DNA of 64,000 bases, from assembly GCA_963788935.1 (NCBI GenBank), contig CAWBIM010000004.1, forward strand, positions 248,001-312,000, written 5' to 3'. Below the pieces are notes generated by a model that worked only from the letters and a program-made list of their open reading frames with translations, had not been told where the DNA came from and did not search any database. Position numbers and translations under genes: made by a program. This stretch comes from JAOPZW01 sp963788935 (GTDB taxonomy: Bacteria > Actinomycetota > Thermoleophilia > Solirubrobacterales > Solirubrobacteraceae). Shown here piece after piece: positions 36,860 to 44,995 of this stretch. How positions within the stretch are numbered: position 1 is the stretch's first letter; every line of letters begins with the position of its first letter.

Positions 36860-37134
36860 TGGCCGTCAAGGTCAAGATCCCGACGCAGCTGCGCGCCGCC
36901 ACCGGCGGCGCGGGCGAGCTCGAGGTCACCGGCGGGACCGTCGGCGAGGTCCTCGATTCGCTGTTCGACCGCCACGGCGAGCTGCGCGACCGCCTCTCGG
37001 ACGGCGACGGCGGCCTGCGGCGCTTCGTCAACGTCTACGTCGACGGCGAGGACATCCGCTTCACCGACGGGCTCGACACGCCGGTGGCCGACGGCCAGGA
37101 GGTCCAGGTCCTGCCCGCGGTCGCGGGCGGCTGA
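36859..37134 (+). CDS. ThiS/MoaD-like sulfur-carrier protein
   Basis: A 91-residue beta-grasp protein ending in VAGG, the di-glycine that is adenylated and turned into a thiocarboxylate in ThiS, MoaD and CysO. The fold shows VKVKIPTQLRAATGG, GTVGEVLDSLFDRHGELRDRL and VNVYVDGEDIRF, all in the places expected for a MoaD/CysO-type carrier. Its ATG overlaps the stop of the PLP-enzyme gene (TGATG), so the pair shares the SAM riboswitch. MoeB/ThiF-type activators and JAMM peptidases are not in the window. In mycobacteria CysO delivers sulfur to the PLP enzyme CysM, which suggests a similar partnership here. Confidence 0.9.
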   Translation: MAVKVKIPTQLRAATGGAGELEVTGGTVGEVLDSLFDRHGELRDRLSDGDGGLRRFVNVYVDGEDIRFTDGLDTPVADGQEVQVLPAVAGG

Positions 37135-37150
37135 CCCGGGCCGGAACGAG

Positions 37151-37176
37151 ACCGGGCGCCCTTTCGGGCGCCCGGT
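37151..37176. terminator. Hairpin terminator after the sulfur-carrier gene
   Basis: ACCGGGCGCCC and GGGCGCCCGGT form a perfect 11-bp stem with a TTTC loop, 17 nt after the carrier's stop codon and 28 nt before the end of the convergent DoxX gene. There is no T-run, but strong GC hairpins without one are common at actinobacterial gene ends. It can serve both directions. Confidence 0.75.
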
Positions 37177-37203
37177 GGGCGAAGGTGGCGGCGTGGGCCG
37201 GTG

Positions 37204-37761
37204 CTAGGCGGGCGGGCCCGCGAAGGGGCGCGCCCAGCGCGCGTCGACCCCGAAGAGCCGGTCGAGCGAGAGCCGTCCCGGCCCGGCGAAGAGGGCGATC
37301 ACGAAGCCGGCGATGAGCGCGAGGTCGAGCTCCATGCCGGCGCCCGGCTGGTCCTGCGGGACGATCAGCGGGACCTTCGCCTTGACGAGGATGATCGCCA
37401 TGACGAGGTCGATCGTCAGCGCGATCGCGGCGAGCCGCGTCAGGAGGCCCGCCATGAGCAGCAGTCCGCCGATCAGCTCGGTGAACGTGACGAGATAGCC
37501 GGCGGCCACGGGCATCGGGACGCCGACAGGATCGAGCGCCGAGCGGCCGAACGCGGCCGGGCCGGTGTCGAAGAGCTTCTGCCAGCCGTGCGCGACCATG
37601 ATGAAGCCGACGAGCAGGCGGCCGGCGAGGAGGCCGATGCTGGGCGCCGAGCGCGGCCCGACGCCGGAATCGGCGGCCGTGGAGCGGGCCGGCGTCTCGC
37701 GCGGCGCGGTCTCGGTCTCTTCTCGGGTGAACCGTGGTGTCTCGGTAATGGGCATAACCAT
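37204..37761 (-). CDS. DoxX-family membrane protein
   Basis: A 185-residue inner-membrane protein with four transmembrane segments after a polar N-terminal stretch of about 40 residues. It shows the DoxX start LAGRLLVGFIMVAHGWQKLFDTG, then ELIGGLLLMAGLLTRLAAIAL, the membrane glycine motif and LALIAGFVIALFAGPGRLSLDRLFG. DoxX-like proteins are linked to quinone or thiosulfate oxidation and to redox protection (the MRC complex), but most are uncharacterised. The ATG at 37761 has GGGGGAAG upstream. Divergent from ligD. Confidence 0.85.
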   Translation of the reverse strand: MVMPITETPRFTREETETAPRETPARSTAADSGVGPRSAPSIGLLAGRLLVGFIMVAHGWQKLFDTGPAAFGRSALDPVGVPMPVAAGYLVTFTELIGGLLLMAGLLTRLAAIALTIDLVMAIILVKAKVPLIVPQDQPGAGMELDLALIAGFVIALFAGPGRLSLDRLFGVDARWARPFAGPPA

Positions 37762-37836
37762 TGGGCTTCCCCCGACGCACCGGGATATGCACCGTTGGAC
37801 GCCCCTCGGTTCCCTCTGGGGTAGCGTGGGAAGGGC

Positions 37837-40209
37837 GTGGCCGACAAGCTCGAGACCTATCGCCGCAAGCGGGACTTCGCCGCCACACCGGAGCCGGCGG
37901 GCGATGCCGACGCGGACGTCGGGACGGCGCGGTTCGTCATCCAGGAGCACCACGCGACCCGCCTGCACTGGGACCTGCGCCTGGAGCGCGACGGCGCGCT
38001 CGTGTCCTTCGCCGTGCCCAACGGCCTCCCCGAGGAGCCGAAGGACAACCGCCTCGCCGTCCACACCGAGGACCACCCGCTCGAGTACCTCGACTTCCAG
38101 GGCGACATCCCGAAGGGCTCCTACGGCGCCGGGACGATGCGCGTCTGGGACCGGGGCACGTACGAGGAGCTCAAGTGGCAGCCGCGCAAGATCGAGGTCG
38201 CCCTCCATGGCGAGCGCGTCCAGGGCCGCTACGCGCTGTTCCCGATCGACAAGGGCGAGAACCCGAAGAACTGGATGATCCACCGGATGGACCCGCCGGC
38301 GGACGCCACGCGGGAGCCCATGCCGGACAAGGTCGTGCCGATGATGGCCCGCCTCGGCGACCTGCCGCGCGACGACGCGGCGTGGGCGTTCGAGATCAAG
38401 TGGGACGGCGTGCGGGCGATCGCGCACTCCGAGCCCGGGCGGCTGCGCTTCCACTCGCGCAACCTCCACGACATCACGCCGCGCTATCCCGAGCTGGCGC
38501 GGCTCAACCGCGCCCTGAGCCACCATCGCGCGATCCTCGACGGCGAGATCGTCGCCCTCGACAAGGAGGGGCGCCCGAACTTCGGCGCGCTCCAGCGCCG
38601 GATGCACCTCGCGGCGGAGAGCGCGGTGCGCCGCCTGGCGCGCGAGGCGCCCGTCACCTACATGATCTTCGACCTTCTCTGGCTCGACGGGCACTCGCTC
38701 ATGGACCTGCCCTACGAGGAGCGCCGCGCACGGCTCGCCGAGCTCGAGCTGACCGGCGACCGCTGGCGGACCCCGGACTACGTCGCGGGCCAGGGCGCCG
38801 CCGTGCTCGCCGCGACCGAGCAGCAGGGCCTCGAGGGCGTCGTCGGCAAGCGCCTGGACTCCACGTACGAGCCCGGCCGGCGCAGCCAGGCGTGGGTGAA
38901 GGTCAAGAACCTCGACCGCCAGGAGGTCGTCGTCGGCGGCTGGATGCCCGGGGACGGGCGCCGCCGCGACCGGATCGGCGCGCTGCTCGTCGGCGTCCGG
39001 GAGGACGGGCACCTGCGCTACGCCGGCCGGGTCGGCACCGGCTTCACCGAGCGCGAGCTCGACCGCCTCGCGCGGCTCCTCGGCCCGCTCGAGCGCGACA
39101 CCCCGCCGTTCGACGCCCCCGGCCAGACCGACCCGCCGCGCGGGGCCGTGTGGGTCGAGCCGCGGTACGTGGCGGAGGTCGAGTTCCGCGAGTGGACGCA
39201 GGGCGGGCAGATGCGCGCGCCGTCCTACAAGGGGCTGCGCGACGACAAGGCGCCGGAGGAGGTCGTGCGCGAGGACGCCCACCCGCCCGGCCTGGAGATC
39301 GTCGAGGAGAAGGACCGCGCCTACGCCATCGTCGACGGCCGCGAGATCAAGCTCTCCAACCTCGACAAGGTCCTCTATCCGAAGGCCGGCTTCCGCAAGC
39401 GCGACGTCATCGCCTACTACGACGCGATCGCCCCCGTGCTGCTCCCGCACCTCGAGGGCCGGCCGCTCACGCTCAAGCGCTACCCCAACGGCGTCGAGGC
39501 CGCCTTCTTCTACGAGAAGAACGCGCCGTCCCACCGGCCGGCGTGGGTGCCGACGGCGCGCGTACCGACCGGCTCCAAGACGATCGAGTACGTCGTCTGC
39601 GACGACCGTCCGACGCTCGTCTGGCTCGCGAACCTCGCCGACCTCGAGCTGCACACGTCGCTCTCGCGCGCCGAGGACATCCGCCGCCCGACGACGCTCG
39701 CCTTCGACCTCGACCCCGGCGAGCCCGCGACGATCGTCGAGTGCTGCCGCGTCGGCCTGCTGCTCGAGGGCATGTTCCGCGGCCTCGGGCTCGAGAGCTT
39801 CCCCAAGACGTCGGGCTCCAAGGGCCTGCAGGTCTACGTCCCGCTGAACTCCCCGACGACCTACGACGTCACGAAGGGCTTCGCCAAGGCGGTCGCCGAG
39901 CTGCTCGAGCGCGAGGAGCCCAAGCTCGTCGTGTCGCGCCAGACGAAGACCCTGCGCCGCGGCAAGGTGCTCGTCGACTGGAGCCAGAACGACGAGCACA
40001 AGACGACCGTGAACGTCTACTCGCTGCGGGCGCGCGAGCGGCCGACCGTGTCGACCCCGCTCACCTGGGACGAGGTCCGCGAGGGCGCCGAGCACGGCGA
40101 CCCGGAGCGGCTCGTCTTCGACGCCGACGCGGTCCGCGCGCGGGTCGAGGAGCACGGCGACCTCTTCGCGCCGGTCGTGTCGCTTGTGCAGCAGCTGCCC
40201 GCGGTCTAA
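37837..40209 (+). CDS. ligD: Multidomain ATP-dependent DNA ligase LigD (NHEJ)
   Basis: A 790-residue end-joining enzyme that trims, fills and seals double-strand breaks. Domain order is phosphoesterase (residues 30-170: FVIQEHHATRLHWDLRLE, GDIPKGSYGAGTM), ligase (about 190-490: adenylated lysine in FEIKWDGVRAIA, DGEIVALD, EGVVGKRLDS, AWVKVKNL), then primase-polymerase (about 500-790: IKLSNLDKVLYPKAG, the AFDLDPGE metal site and SGSKGLQVYVPL). This PE-LIG-POL order resembles Pseudomonas LigD and differs from the mycobacterial order. No Ku gene is in the window. GTG start with TAGCGT 9 nt before. Confidence 0.95.
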   Translation: MADKLETYRRKRDFAATPEPAGDADADVGTARFVIQEHHATRLHWDLRLERDGALVSFAVPNGLPEEPKDNRLAVHTEDHPLEYLDFQGDIPKGSYGAGTMRVWDRGTYEELKWQPRKIEVALHGERVQGRYALFPIDKGENPKNWMIHRMDPPADATREPMPDKVVPMMARLGDLPRDDAAWAFEIKWDGVRAIAHSEPGRLRFHSRNLHDITPRYPELARLNRALSHHRAILDGEIVALDKEGRPNFGALQRRMHLAAESAVRRLAREAPVTYMIFDLLWLDGHSLMDLPYEERRARLAELELTGDRWRTPDYVAGQGAAVLAATEQQGLEGVVGKRLDSTYEPGRRSQAWVKVKNLDRQEVVVGGWMPGDGRRRDRIGALLVGVREDGHLRYAGRVGTGFTERELDRLARLLGPLERDTPPFDAPGQTDPPRGAVWVEPRYVAEVEFREWTQGGQMRAPSYKGLRDDKAPEEVVREDAHPPGLEIVEEKDRAYAIVDGREIKLSNLDKVLYPKAGFRKRDVIAYYDAIAPVLLPHLEGRPLTLKRYPNGVEAAFFYEKNAPSHRPAWVPTARVPTGSKTIEYVVCDDRPTLVWLANLADLELHTSLSRAEDIRRPTTLAFDLDPGEPATIVECCRVGLLLEGMFRGLGLESFPKTSGSKGLQVYVPLNSPTTYDVTKGFAKAVAELLEREEPKLVVSRQTKTLRRGKVLVDWSQNDEHKTTVNVYSLRARERPTVSTPLTWDEVREGAEHGDPERLVFDADAVRARVEEHGDLFAPVVSLVQQLPAV

Positions 40210-40222
40210 CGTTGCCTCTGTC

Positions 40223-40459
40223 ATGCGCCGGCGCCACCGAACGCTGCGCGAGCTCCTCGCCGAGATCCGCCGCTCGCCCGACGACGGGGGCGCCGACGCG
40301 CGCGCCGGCCAGTGCGCGGAGGCGCTCTTCGACCAGGAGCGCTGCGCGTGCCATGACCTCGGCGAGCGCGAGGAGGCCGCGCTCGAGGCCGAGCGACGCC
40401 GCTGGGACCACATTCAGCCGGCGAACGAAAACGTCACGACCTCCTCGACCGGCCTGTAG
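40223..40459 (+). CDS. Small hypothetical protein after ligD
   Basis: A 78-residue frame starting at the ATG at 40223. Third codon positions are almost all G or C until near the end, as expected for a real gene. A promoter-like TTGTGC-17-TAACGT (40184-40212) at the end of ligD lies 10 nt before it. The sequence is basic then acidic with three cysteines and histidines (GQCAEALFDQERCACHDL), which might bind a metal. Its last 46 nt overlap the convergent GNAT gene. I do not recognise a family. Confidence 0.5.
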   Translation: MRRRHRTLRELLAEIRRSPDDGGADARAGQCAEALFDQERCACHDLGEREEAALEAERRRWDHIQPANENVTTSSTGL

Positions 40460-41268
40460 CCCAGGCGCCGGTACAGCCGGTTGCTCGTCGGGTTCGCGAG
40501 GTCGGTGAACAGCAGCACGTCGCGCGTGCCCGCGTCGAGCAGCCGCCGCGTCACCGCCGCGGTCGCCGCCGCCGCGTAGCCGCGCCCGCGGTGCTCGGGC
40601 GGGGTGTAGACCGGCGCGACGCGCGCCATCCCGGCGACCGCGCGCGTCGTGCCCGCGATCGACACGGGCTCGCCGTCGGCGCGCCAGACGAGCACGCCGC
40701 CGTAGGCGATGCGCGCGGCGACGGCCTGCTCGACCTCGACCGCGAAGTCGTCGAGCTCGGCCGTGAAGGCGTACCACCAGCGGACGAGCAGGTCGCGGTC
40801 GGCCTCGGTCGCGATCGCGCCCGACCCGGGCGCCGGGGGGTCGGGCGGGACGAGCGCGTCGAGGCGGTGCAGGCACATCCGGCGCTGGAGGTGCGCCCGG
40901 GCGCCGGTGCGCGCGGTCCACGCCGCGGCGAAGGCCTCGGCCACGTCCGCGCGGCCGTTGACGGCGGAGGGGGAGCGGCCGTGGGCGGCGAGCGTCGCCG
41001 CCAGCGGGCCGATCGCGGCGGGCGGCAGCGCCGTCGGCGTCACCGGGAGGCCGGGGCGGTGGACGAACGCGCCCGCGACGGCCCCGGCCGGCGACCGCCA
41101 CGCGCCGAACAGCGGCGCCTCGTCCCCGGCCCCGGCCCCGCCCGGGCCGCGGGCCCGCAGGGCCTCGGTCGTCGTGAGGAGCACCGAGTGCGCCGCGGGC
41201 GCCGCCCACAGCAGCGGACCCGCGAGGGCGAGGAAGGCCTCGGGGTCGTGGGTCGTCGTCCAGGCCAC
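40414..41268 (-). CDS. GNAT-family N-acetyltransferase
   Basis: A 284-residue protein with a catalytic GNAT domain in its C-terminal half: the acetyl-CoA pyrophosphate loop is VYTPPEHRGRGYAAAATAAV (Q/RxxGxG/A form), followed by LLFTDLANPTSNRLYRRLGYRPVEE, the usual C-terminal signature. The N-terminal half is an alpha-helical extension, partly resembling a degenerate second GNAT fold. Substrate unknown. GTG start. Confidence 0.85.
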   Translation of the reverse strand: MAWTTTHDPEAFLALAGPLLWAAPAAHSVLLTTTEALRARGPGGAGAGDEAPLFGAWRSPAGAVAGAFVHRPGLPVTPTALPPAAIGPLAATLAAHGRSPSAVNGRADVAEAFAAAWTARTGARAHLQRRMCLHRLDALVPPDPPAPGSGAIATEADRDLLVRWWYAFTAELDDFAVEVEQAVAARIAYGGVLVWRADGEPVSIAGTTRAVAGMARVAPVYTPPEHRGRGYAAAATAAVTRRLLDAGTRDVLLFTDLANPTSNRLYRRLGYRPVEEVVTFSFAG

Positions 41269-41278
41269 GGCCGCGCGT

Positions 41279-41898
41279 CTACGGCGCCGTGACGATCACG
41301 AACCAGTGCCCGGCGTGCACGACGCGCCCGCCGCCGGTCTCCGCCGCGAGCCCCTCGGGCGTGAAGAAGCGCTTGTAGACGCGGTGGCGCGAGCCGTCGT
41401 CGAGCTTGCGCTCCTGCCACTCCTCGCCTTCGCCGCCGGGCTGCAGGGCGGCGTCGAGGACCACGAGCATGGGCGCCACGCGGCGCGCCTCGGCCAGGAA
41501 CGCGGCGCGCTCGTCCGCGAGCAGGTGGCCGTAGAAGTTCGCGGTGAACACGGCGTCGAAGGCGTTGTCGGCGAAGGGGAGCGGGCACGGCGTCGCCCTG
41601 CACCGCGCGTCCGCCGGGCAGCCGCGCGGCGGCGATCTCGACCATCGCGCGCGCTCTGGTCGAGGCCGGTGACGTCGCCTCGGAGGTGGCGCGTGACGAA
41701 GCCGGTGCCGCAGGCGACGTCGAGCCAGCGGCGGGCGCCGAGGCCCGCGACGGCGGCGAGCACGGCCTCGACCTCCGCCTCCCAGCCGGGCCGCTCACGG
41801 CGGGCGAACAGCCCCGCGCCGAGCCACCAGTCGTCGTACTCGGCCGCACGGCGGTCGTAGTACGCGCGCATCGCCTCGTCGACCACCCGCTCGACCAT
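41279..41898 (-). pseudogene. Class I SAM-dependent methyltransferase, broken by two single-base insertions
   Basis: From MVERVVDEAMRAYYDRRAAEYDDWW the protein reads into motif I (WLDVACGTGFVTRHLRG) and DVTGLDQSAR, then changes frame to MVEIAAARLPGG, RAVQGDAVP, and again to FTANFYGHLLADERAAFLAEARRV, ending VHAGHWFVIVTAP. One surplus base lies in GCGCGCGC near 41645-41654 and a second in GGG at 41583-41585. With both removed, the protein has about 206 residues and no missing motif. The frame is almost certainly damaged only by consensus errors. Small-molecule target unknown. Confidence 0.8.
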
Positions 41899-41934
41899 GA
41901 TGGGATTCTCGCGTAGCCGGGAAGGAGGAACGGG

Positions 41935-43323
41935 GTGGTACGACGTGCAGCGATCCCGCGCTGGGCCCTCGTGCTCGCGCTCGTCCTCGTCGCGGGCGGG
42001 GCGCTGCGCGCGGAGCGCGCGATCGAGCACGGGCGCTTCCTGTCGACCGACGAGCGCGCCTACGCGGCGCTCGGGGTCGCCATCGCCCACGGCCACTACA
42101 CGCCCCGTGGGATGGACGACCCGCTGCACTGGCCGCCCGGGACGCCGCTGCTGTTCGCGGTCGCCCGCCGGCTGAGCGGCGCGCCGGACGCCGACATCGA
42201 CCCCGCCGCGATCTACGTCGCGCAGTGGGTCGTCGGGATGGCGCTGGTCCTCGCGGTCTTCCTGCTCGTCCGCCTGATCACCGGCCCGTGGCCGGCCGTG
42301 GCCGCCGCGGCGGGCGTGGCGCTCTATCCGCCGCTCGCGCTCGTCACCGGGGACCTCGTCTCCGAGCCGCTCGGAGCGCTCACCGGCGTCCTGGCGCTCG
42401 CCGGCCTCGCGTGGGCGTGGCGGGCGCGCGAGCCGCCGCCGTGGCGCTTCGCCGTGGCGGGTGCGCTGGCCGGGGCCGCGATCCTCGTGCGCGCCGATCT
42501 CCTGATCCTCCCGTTCGTCCTGGCGCTCGTCGTGGCGCTGAGCCTGCGCCGGGCCGGCGCGCGGCGGGCGCTCACGGCGGCCGGCGCCTACCTCGTCTGC
42601 GCGGCGCTCGTGCTCGCCCCGTGGTCGGTCTACGCCAGCCGTCAGCGCCACCAGTTCACGCCGATCACGTCGAGCTCGTGGTCGGGCCTGTTCGTCGGCA
42701 CCTACCTGCCCGGCGACGGCCGGATCTTCGGCCTGCGCGAGGCGCTGGGCGACGAGGCCCGCCGTCACAACCCGCACATCCGCGACCGCGAGAACCGCAA
42801 CCTGCGCACGGAGTGGATCCTCGACGCCGTCGCGGCCCGCCACCCGGACCTCGGCCGCTCGGCCGCGCTCGAGCACGAGACGCTGCGCAACCTGCGCGTC
42901 TACGGCCTCGGCCGGCCGCTCGACTTCGCCGCGATGCAGGTCCGCAAGGTGAAGCGGACGTGGATCGGCTACGACCGCGGCAGCTTCCACAACCGCCGCA
43001 CATGGATCCTCGTCGTGCACCTGCTGTTCTCGGCCGCGGGGCTCGCGGGCCTCGTGTACGGCCTCCGCCGCACCGGGCACCCGGCGCTGTGGGCCGTGCT
43101 CGCGACCGTGCTGACGATCACGGCGGTGAACTCGTTCTTCGTCGCGGAGGCGCGCCACAACGTGCGGATGGTGCCGCTGCTGCTCGCGGGCGGCGCGGCC
43201 GGCGTCGGGCTCGCGCTCAGTCGTCGCGGACCAGCGGGACGAAGCGCACCTCCTCGAGGTGACGCCACGACACCCGATCGCCCTCCCGTCGCCCCACGGC
43301 CAGGCGCTGGCGCCGTGCGGTGA
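41935..43323 (+). CDS. GT39/PMT-like integral membrane glycosyltransferase
   Basis: A 462-residue membrane protein with about ten hydrophobic segments. The first extracytoplasmic loop carries the acidic pair in STDERAYAALGVAIAHG, where PMT/ArnT-type lipid-dependent glycosyltransferases have their catalytic Asp-Glu, and HWPPGTPLLF follows as in ArnT-like proteins. A soluble central loop (RHNPHIRDRENRNLRTEW) and the last helices complete the architecture. Likely substrate: a polyprenyl-phosphate sugar. GTG start with AAGGAGGAA upstream. The last 107 nt run antisense to pcm, so the true end may be near residue 425. Confidence 0.7.
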   Translation: MVRRAAIPRWALVLALVLVAGGALRAERAIEHGRFLSTDERAYAALGVAIAHGHYTPRGMDDPLHWPPGTPLLFAVARRLSGAPDADIDPAAIYVAQWVVGMALVLAVFLLVRLITGPWPAVAAAAGVALYPPLALVTGDLVSEPLGALTGVLALAGLAWAWRAREPPPWRFAVAGALAGAAILVRADLLILPFVLALVVALSLRRAGARRALTAAGAYLVCAALVLAPWSVYASRQRHQFTPITSSSWSGLFVGTYLPGDGRIFGLREALGDEARRHNPHIRDRENRNLRTEWILDAVAARHPDLGRSAALEHETLRNLRVYGLGRPLDFAAMQVRKVKRTWIGYDRGSFHNRRTWILVVHLLFSAAGLAGLVYGLRRTGHPALWAVLATVLTITAVNSFFVAEARHNVRMVPLLLAGGAAGVGLALSRRGPAGRSAPPRGDATTPDRPPVAPRPGAGAVR

Positions 43324-43870
43324 CGCCCAGCGCCCGCAGCGCGGGCGGCCCGCCCCCGGCGAGAGGCGCGACGAGCCGTCCGCCCTCGGCGAGCTGCGCC
43401 TCGAGCGTCTCGAGCGCGTCGCGGGCGCCCGCGGCGGCGACGTTGATGGCGTCGAAGGGCGCCTCGTCCGGCAGGCCGCGCGCACCGTCGCCGACGACGA
43501 GGGTCACGTTGTGCACCCCGGCGCGCGCCAGCGCCTCGGCCGCTCCGCGCGAGAGGTCCGGATGGCGCTCGACCGACCACACGTGCGCGCTGAGGGCGGC
43601 GAGGATCGCGGCGTGGTATCCGGACCCCGTGCCGACGTCGAGGACGCGGTCCTCCGGCGCGAGCTCGAGCAGCTCGGACATCCGCGCGACGACGAGCGGC
43701 TGGGAGATCGTCTGGCCGCAGCCGATGCCGAGCGCGGTGTTCTCGTAGGCGTGCGGGCGGAGGTCGTCGGGCACGAACGCCTCGCGCGGGACGGCGGCGA
43801 TCGCGGCGAGCACGCGCTCGTCCGCGACGTAGCGGCGAAGCTCGTCCACGAGGCGGGTGGCTTCGCTCAT
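43217..43870 (-). CDS. pcm: Protein-L-isoaspartate O-methyltransferase
   Basis: A 217-residue repair methyltransferase that methylates isoaspartyl residues in damaged proteins. It has the PCMT start MSEATRLVDELRRYV, REAFVPDDLRPHAYENTALGIGCGQTISQPLVVARM (the conserved substrate-binding segment) and motif I VLDVGTGSGYHAAILA, followed by the post-I acidic ERHPDLS. Normal length. Divergent from the NAPRT gene, whose start lies 11 nt away. Confidence 0.93.
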   Translation of the reverse strand: MSEATRLVDELRRYVADERVLAAIAAVPREAFVPDDLRPHAYENTALGIGCGQTISQPLVVARMSELLELAPEDRVLDVGTGSGYHAAILAALSAHVWSVERHPDLSRGAAEALARAGVHNVTLVVGDGARGLPDEAPFDAINVAAAGARDALETLEAQLAEGGRLVAPLAGGGPPALRALGVTARRQRLAVGRREGDRVSWRHLEEVRFVPLVRDD

Positions 43871-43881
43871 AGGATCACCGC

Positions 43882-44973
43882 GTGAGCGTCGTGCAGCAGC
43901 GCCTCGACCCGGCCGTCTTCCGCCTCCCCGTGGAGCGCATGCGCGACGGCTACTACTCCGACCAGTACTTCAACCTGACACGCGACCTGCTGCTCGCCGA
44001 GGGCCGCAACCCGCACGTCCTGATGCAGGTCTTCCAGAAGGAGGAGTCGGTCCTCGGGGGCGTCGACGAGGCGATCGCGGTCCTCAAGCAGTGCGCCGGA
44101 CGCCGCCTGCCCGACGGCGACTGGGTACCCGCGTGGGACCAGCTCGTCGTGCATGCGCTGTACGAGGGCGACGAGATCTCGCCGTACCAGACCGTCATGA
44201 CGATCGAGGGCGACTACTCGCTGTTCGCGCATCTGGAGACGGTGTACCTCGGTTGCATGGCGCGCCGAACGCTGGTCATGCGCAACGTCGCCGGGGTCGT
44301 CCGCGCGGCCGCCGGCAAGCCCATCCTCTTCTTTCCCGCCCGCCACGACCACTGGCTGGTGCAGACGGGCGACGGCTGGGCCGCCCACGTGGCCGGCGCG
44401 ATCGGCGTCTCGACCGACGCGCAGGCGTCGTGGTGGGGCGGCCGCGGGGTCGGCACCGTCCCGCACGGGCTGATCGCGGCCTTCGGGGGCGACACGGTGT
44501 CCGCGGCGGGCGCGTTCGCCGAGCGCTACCACGGCGACATGAACATCACGGTCCTCGTCGACTTCGACAACGACTCGGTCCAGACCGCGCTCGACGTCGC
44601 CGGCGCGCTCGGCGACCGGCTCTGGGGCGTGCGGCTGGACACGAGCGAGCGGCTCGTCGACCGCGCGCTGCAGGCCGAGCCCAACCAGGAGGCCCACCGC
44701 GGGGTCACGCCGCTGCTGGCCCTGCGGGTCCGCCGCGCGCTCGACGTGGCCGGCTTCGAGCACGTGAAGATCGTCGTCTCGGGCGGGTTCACCCCGGCGA
44801 AGATCACGGCGTTCGAGGCGGCCGGCGCCCCGGTCGACGCCTACGGCGTCGGCTCCTCGCTCCTGCGCGGGTCGAACGACTTCACCGCCGACGTCGTGCG
44901 CGTCGACGGCCGCGCCGTGGCGAAGGCCGGTCGCGGCGAGAAGCCCAACCCGCGCCTCAGCCGCGTGGAATGA
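43882..44973 (+). CDS. Nicotinate phosphoribosyltransferase-like protein
   Basis: A 363-residue protein of the NAPRT fold, which makes nicotinate mononucleotide in NAD salvage. Recognisable parts: RMRDGYYSDQYFNLTRDLLL, GDYSLFAHLETVYLGCMARRT, the catalytic-histidine region GTVPHGLIAAFGG, and DRLWGVRLDTSERLVDRALQ with a Schiff-phosphate strand FVKIVVSGGF-like at VKIVVSGGFTP. It is shorter than bacterial PncB (about 400-490), which fits the compact actinobacterial subgroup. GTG start with TAGGAT 6 nt upstream, indicating a leaderless mRNA from a promoter overlapping the divergent pcm start. Confidence 0.85.
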   Translation: MSVVQQRLDPAVFRLPVERMRDGYYSDQYFNLTRDLLLAEGRNPHVLMQVFQKEESVLGGVDEAIAVLKQCAGRRLPDGDWVPAWDQLVVHALYEGDEISPYQTVMTIEGDYSLFAHLETVYLGCMARRTLVMRNVAGVVRAAAGKPILFFPARHDHWLVQTGDGWAAHVAGAIGVSTDAQASWWGGRGVGTVPHGLIAAFGGDTVSAAGAFAERYHGDMNITVLVDFDNDSVQTALDVAGALGDRLWGVRLDTSERLVDRALQAEPNQEAHRGVTPLLALRVRRALDVAGFEHVKIVVSGGFTPAKITAFEAAGAPVDAYGVGSSLLRGSNDFTADVVRVDGRAVAKAGRGEKPNPRLSRVE

Positions 44974-44995
44974 GCCTTCGCGGGGAGGGAGTGCG

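Noticed and set aside
40184..40459. A 91-codon start for the small gene after ligD (from inside ligD)
   Set aside because: The ATG at 40223 has a TAACGT hexamer 10 nt upstream and avoids overlapping ligD; the longer version adds unlikely residues.
37761..40508. A 915-codon frame overlapping ligD, and a 1069-codon antisense one
   Set aside because: LigD's phosphoesterase, ligase and polymerase motifs are all in the frame starting at 37837; the others are compositional shadows.
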